A model generated the notes under the pieces. It did not search any database. It was given only the letters and a program-made list of their open reading frames with translations, and was not told where the DNA came from. From assembly GCA_021846605.1 (NCBI GenBank), contig JAJZWQ010000142.1, forward strand, positions 1 through 8,214: a stretch of 8,214 bases of DNA. The letters run 5' to 3'. Positions 5,858 through 8,214 of this stretch are shown here, piece by piece (the stretch's first letter is position 1; every line of letters begins with the position of its first letter). The stretch comes from Bacillota bacterium. Its GTDB lineage: Bacteria > Bacillota_E > RBS10-35 > JAJYVN01. The translations under genes and the position numbers were made by a program.

Positions 5858-7753
5858 TCAGCCGCCCCCAGCGGCGGCCCCGCCGGGCTCCCCACCCAAG
5901 GGGCCGTGGTAGGGGAGCAATCCTACGACGACGTCGGCCCGATTGCGCAACTGCAACGCCAGGATTAAGCCGAGCTGGTTATGGAGCAGCTGTTCCCAGA
6001 AGGTGCGGGGCACCAACTCCGGGATCAGGACCATCACCCGGCGGTGAGCCTGCCGGTCGACCGAGCGGATGAAGCGGAGCAGGGGCCGCACCACCGAGTG
6101 GTACTGCGAGGTGAGGGTGACCAGGCGTACGTTGGGATGCCACTGCTCCCAGCGTCCCTCCAGGCGTCCGGAGGCCCCTGGTTCGCCCTCATTGCGGACG
6201 CCGGCAAAGGCCACGGTCACGGCGACAACCTCATCCCCGAACGAGCGGGCGGCGGAGATGGCGTCGACGGTAAGGCGGCTGATGTCCCGGACCGGCACGA
6301 TCACCAGGGTCGCCTCCGCGGTTGGGGGCGGCGGCAGTTCCGGCACGGCGATCTCGCTGGCCAGGCGCGCGTAGTAGGCGTGAATGCGGCGGAACAGCAG
6401 GATGAAGCCTGGGACCGCCAGCACCACCACCCATGCGCCCGCCGCAAACTTGGTGGCGAGAAACACCAGAGTCGCCAGACCGCTGGCCAGCGTGCCCACC
6501 CCGTTCACGCCCGCGCGCAGCCACCAGCGGGGTGGCCGCAGCCGCCACCAGTGGACGACCAGCCCGCTCTGCGCAAGGGTGAAGCCGGTGAACACGCCCA
6601 GGGCGAACATGGGGATCAAGGCGTCGGTGTTGCCGTGGACGGCCCACAGGAGTACCGCCGCCAAGCCGGCCAGCGCCCAGATCCCGTATTGGAACACCAG
6701 GCGGTCGCCCCGGACCGCGAAGATGTGGGGGAGGTCGTTGTCCCGCGCCAGGAGGCTGGCGAGGACCGGCAGACCGCCGAAGGAGGTGTTGGCGGCCAGG
6801 GCGAGGGTCACGCTGATGGCCATCGAGACGACGTAATACAGCCAGCCGCGCCCCACGGCGTGCACCATGATTTGGCTCAAGGCCGTCGCCCCGGCCGCCG
6901 GCACCACGGCAAAGCGGTGGGCGAGCACCGCCAGCCCCAGCAGCATGACCCCGAGGATGGTGCCCAGGAGCACCTCCGTGCGTTTGGCTCGGACGGTGCG
7001 TGGCTCCTGAAACACCGGCACTCCGTTGGCGATGGCCTCCACACCGGTGAGGGCGCTGCAGCCGGCCGAAAAGGCCTTGAGCACCAGCAGCACGCTCAGC
7101 GCTTCGCCCAGGCCGGGGGATCCGGGCGCCCGGACGACGGCGGGTCCGAGCGGATGAAGCAGGCCGACGGCGATGACGGCCAAGAGCCCCACGATGAAGA
7201 CGAAGGTGGGGAGGAGGAAGGCGCGGGCACTTTCGCCCACGCCGCGCAGGTTAAGGACGGTGATGACCGCCAGCACCGCCAGGCAGAGCAGGACGGTGTG
7301 GGGCAGCAGCACGGGGAAGGCCGAGGTGAGGGCGGCGATGCCGGCCGCCACCGACACGGCGACCGTGAGGACGTAATCGATGATCAGGGCGGCGGCCGCC
7401 AGGCGCGCCCACCCCCGGCCCAGGTTCTCCAGGGAGACGGCGTACGCACCGCCGCCCCCCGGATAGGCGTCGATGACCTGGGTGTAGGAGAGCACCAGAA
7501 TCGCCAAGAGCGCGACGATCGCGACCGTGATGGGCAAAAGCAGGCGCAGGCCGCCGGTACCGGCGGCGAGCAGCACCAGAATGATGGCCTGCGGCCCGTA
7601 GGCGACGGATGTGAGGGCATCCAGCGACAGGGCCGCCAGCCCTTCGGGGGCGGTGATCTCGTCGCGGCCGGCCTCGCCGGGCTTCAACGGCCGGCCGATC
7701 AGAAGGCGTGAAATATCCAAGCCAATGCCCGGCCCGGACGTCGGGATGCGCAT
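5858..7753 (-). CDS. KimA-like APC-superfamily potassium transporter
   Basis: This 631-aa protein is an integral membrane carrier with about 12 helices (residues ~50-460) and a soluble C-terminal domain (~471-619). It resembles Bacillus KimA (formerly YdaO), a proton-coupled, high-affinity K+ importer. Shared segments are RLLIGRPLK (16-24), SLDALTSVAYGP (43-54), SYTQVIDAYPGGGGAYAVS (89-107), IIDYVLTVAVSVAAG (124-138) and GCSALTGVEAIANGVP (231-246). Asp45/Tyr52 and Asp126/Thr130/Ser134 keep the spacing of residues recalled as K+-binding in KimA, which supports potassium over amino acids as substrate. The frame is open to 8020, but those extra 89 residues are low-complexity and run through a perfect inverted repeat; ATG 7753 places the conserved RLLIGRPLK as in KimA, though its ribosome site (TGGGG) is weak. 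No c-di-AMP riboswitch was recognised upstream. Confidence 0.82.
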   Translation of the reverse strand: MRIPTSGPGIGLDISRLLIGRPLKPGEAGRDEITAPEGLAALSLDALTSVAYGPQAIILVLLAAGTGGLRLLLPITVAIVALLAILVLSYTQVIDAYPGGGGAYAVSLENLGRGWARLAAAALIIDYVLTVAVSVAAGIAALTSAFPVLLPHTVLLCLAVLAVITVLNLRGVGESARAFLLPTFVFIVGLLAVIAVGLLHPLGPAVVRAPGSPGLGEALSVLLVLKAFSAGCSALTGVEAIANGVPVFQEPRTVRAKRTEVLLGTILGVMLLGLAVLAHRFAVVPAAGATALSQIMVHAVGRGWLYYVVSMAISVTLALAANTSFGGLPVLASLLARDNDLPHIFAVRGDRLVFQYGIWALAGLAAVLLWAVHGNTDALIPMFALGVFTGFTLAQSGLVVHWWRLRPPRWWLRAGVNGVGTLASGLATLVFLATKFAAGAWVVVLAVPGFILLFRRIHAYYARLASEIAVPELPPPPTAEATLVIVPVRDISRLTVDAISAARSFGDEVVAVTVAFAGVRNEGEPGASGRLEGRWEQWHPNVRLVTLTSQYHSVVRPLLRFIRSVDRQAHRRVMVLIPELVPRTFWEQLLHNQLGLILALQLRNRADVVVGLLPYHGPLGGEPGGAAAGGG

Positions 7754-7814
7754 CCGGGCCCCAGGGCGTTTCCCCCTTGTCCGGGCGGTGTCACCGATAG
7801 CAATACCACTTTTC

Positions 7815-7852
7815 GGGGTTGGCGTGGGTTGCCAGGGGATTGGCGTTGCCAG
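7815..7852. repeat. Tandem imperfect repeat with TGGC/GCCA dyads
   Basis: Two adjoining units, GGGGTTGGCGTGGGTTGCCA plus G (7815-7835) and GGGATTGGCGTTGCCAG (7836-7852), differ by a short insertion and a few substitutions. Each contains a TGGC...GCCA inverted pair. They lie about 60-100 bases upstream of the transporter start, where an operator would be expected. A regulator binding here is inference only. Confidence 0.5.
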
Positions 7853-7984
7853 GCGGCGACTGGACGCGGGCGTGGGGTGGAGCGGGCGGACCGAGTCGAA
7901 CGGCCCCTCCGGCCTGGTGGACCGGTGCGCTCCCAGCGCCTCGCCCGCACGCGACCGATATATGCGGAGCGCCCTGGCCCAATG

Positions 7985-8025
7985 CCCGGGTGCCGCGCCG
8001 CCAGGCGCGCGGCGCGGCACCCGGG
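7985..8025. repeat. Inverted repeat with perfect 16-bp arms
   Basis: CCCGGGTGCCGCGCCG (7985-8000) is exactly mirrored by CGGCGCGGCACCCGGG (8010-8025) around a 9-base loop. This would be an extremely stable hairpin on either strand. There is no T-run after it, so it is not a classic terminator. It sits about 230 bases upstream of the transporter start, either in that gene's leader or at the end of a neighbouring transcript. Confidence 0.7.
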
Positions 8026-8104
8026 GATCGTCTAACCACCCCGCCGCTCTGAATCACCGGAAGATATGCGTGTGGGGGGCAGCGCCTCGGCCCGTGGCGG
8101 CAAA

Positions 8105-8148
8105 CTGGTGGGAACCAGCCGGGCGCAACTGGGTGCCCGGCACTTTTG
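8105..8148 (+). other. Two adjacent hairpins, possible terminator or RNA leader
   Basis: CTGGT-GGGA-ACCAG (8105-8118) has a GNRA-type loop. It is followed by GCCGGGC (8118-8124) pairing with GCCCGGC (8135-8141) and then ACTTTTGT. Read on the + strand the second hairpin plus T-tract resembles a weak intrinsic terminator. Read on the minus strand the CTGGT/ACCAG hairpin is followed by TTTG. The preceding GGCAAA and the GCGCAA between the hairpins faintly recall a GEMM-I c-di-GMP aptamer, but the rest of that consensus is missing, so no class is assigned. Confidence 0.35.
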
Positions 8149-8214
8149 TGGGGAGCGGTGTGGGACAACCACCCACCCATGACGAGCAACCTCAGGCCGC
8201 CTCCTGACGGACAG

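Larger units (their letters stand above)
7754..8214. other. Intergenic region upstream of the transporter, no convincing gene
   Basis: No frame on either strand here looks like a protein: translations are Pro/Arg/Gly-rich and run through inverted repeats. The stretch holds tandem TGGC/GCCA dyads (7815-7852), a 16-bp-arm inverted repeat (7985-8025) and two adjacent hairpins (8105-8141). AT-rich patches such as CGATATATGCG (about 7957-7967) and AGATATGCG (8062-8070) could be -10 regions, but no paired -35 box was found. An ATG at 8179 opens a + frame (MTSNLRPPPDGQ) that runs off the window; no good ribosome site precedes it, so it is not called. Confidence 0.6.

Noticed and set aside
5749..5895. 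N-terminal extension of the small membrane protein
   Set aside because: It would overlap the transporter's 3' end and add a Pro/Arg/Gly-rich stretch. A better ribosome site precedes ATG 5748.
5981..7711. Open frame of 576 codons on the + strand opposite the transporter gene
   Set aside because: It is an antisense shadow of a clear, conserved membrane protein. The translation is rich in Gly, Gln, His and Arg without recognisable domains, as expected from the opposite strand of a GC-rich gene.
7754..8020. N-terminal extension of the transporter frame
   Set aside because: The extra 89 residues look unlike membrane-protein N-termini of the family and run through the 7985-8025 inverted repeat.
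7754..8214. c-di-AMP (ydaO-type) riboswitch upstream of the KimA-like gene
   Set aside because: It was expected from Bacillus kimA, but the conserved blocks (GGGGGACCCA-like, GGGGTGAAT-like, CAGCTAAC-like) are not present on the minus strand. A short TCAGAGCGG resemblance near 8045 is not enough.
8179..8214. Start of a + strand gene (MTSNLRPPPDGQ...)
   Set aside because: There are only 12 codons, with no ribosome site at normal spacing and no family signal; it cannot be judged without the sequence beyond the window.
1..8214. CRISPR arrays, insertion sequences, tRNA or rRNA genes
   Set aside because: No regularly spaced repeats, transposase-like proteins, terminal inverted repeats with target duplications, or tRNA T-loop consensus were found.

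Overview
The window is very GC-rich DNA with dense, well-packed genes, strong GGAGG-type ribosome binding sites and frequent GTG/TTG starts. A threonine-specific T-box leader before thrS, a tenI-thiS-thiG-thiO thiazole set of the Bacillus kind and a KimA-like transporter together suggest a high-GC member of the Bacillota (Symbiobacterium/Thermaerobacter/Limnochorda-like in character). This is inference; T-boxes also occur in Actinobacteria and Chloroflexi. The O2-dependent glycine oxidase ThiO, rather than radical-SAM ThiH, points to an aerobic or oxygen-tolerant organism.

Region 1 (about 60-2911, + strand) is a compact operon for the thiazole half of thiamine: tenI (thiazole tautomerase), a fused thiS-thiG (sulfur carrier plus thiazole synthase) and thiO (glycine oxidase). 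Consecutive genes overlap by exactly 8 bases, which suggests translational coupling. ThiO makes the glycine imine, ThiS-thiocarboxylate supplies sulfur, ThiG condenses both with deoxyxylulose 5-phosphate, and TenI aromatises the product. ThiF, ThiC, ThiD and ThiE are not in the window. A promoter-like sequence and a strong UACG-loop hairpin precede tenI.

Region 2 (about 2908-5177, + strand) is thrS with its own promoter candidate and a T-box leader in which specifier ACC, the UGGAACC bulge, antiterminator and terminator can all be traced. A perfect 24-bp palindrome separates thrS from the convergent genes that follow.

Region 3 (5215-7753, - strand) holds a KimA-like APC-superfamily potassium transporter, followed by a small two-helix membrane protein with a C-terminal coiled coil that resembles DUF1003 proteins. 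Region 4 (7754-8214) has no convincing gene but is rich in inverted and direct repeats: tandem TGGC/GCCA dyads near the transporter start, a 16-bp-arm inverted repeat, and a pair of adjacent hairpins that may belong to an RNA leader. No mobile element, CRISPR array, tRNA or rRNA was seen.

Most of the window is ordinary core metabolism. The points most worth following up are the ThiS-ThiG fusion with its buried Gly-Gly and an internal start signal at the junction, the unexplained tenI leader, and the structured intergenic region upstream of the transporter.
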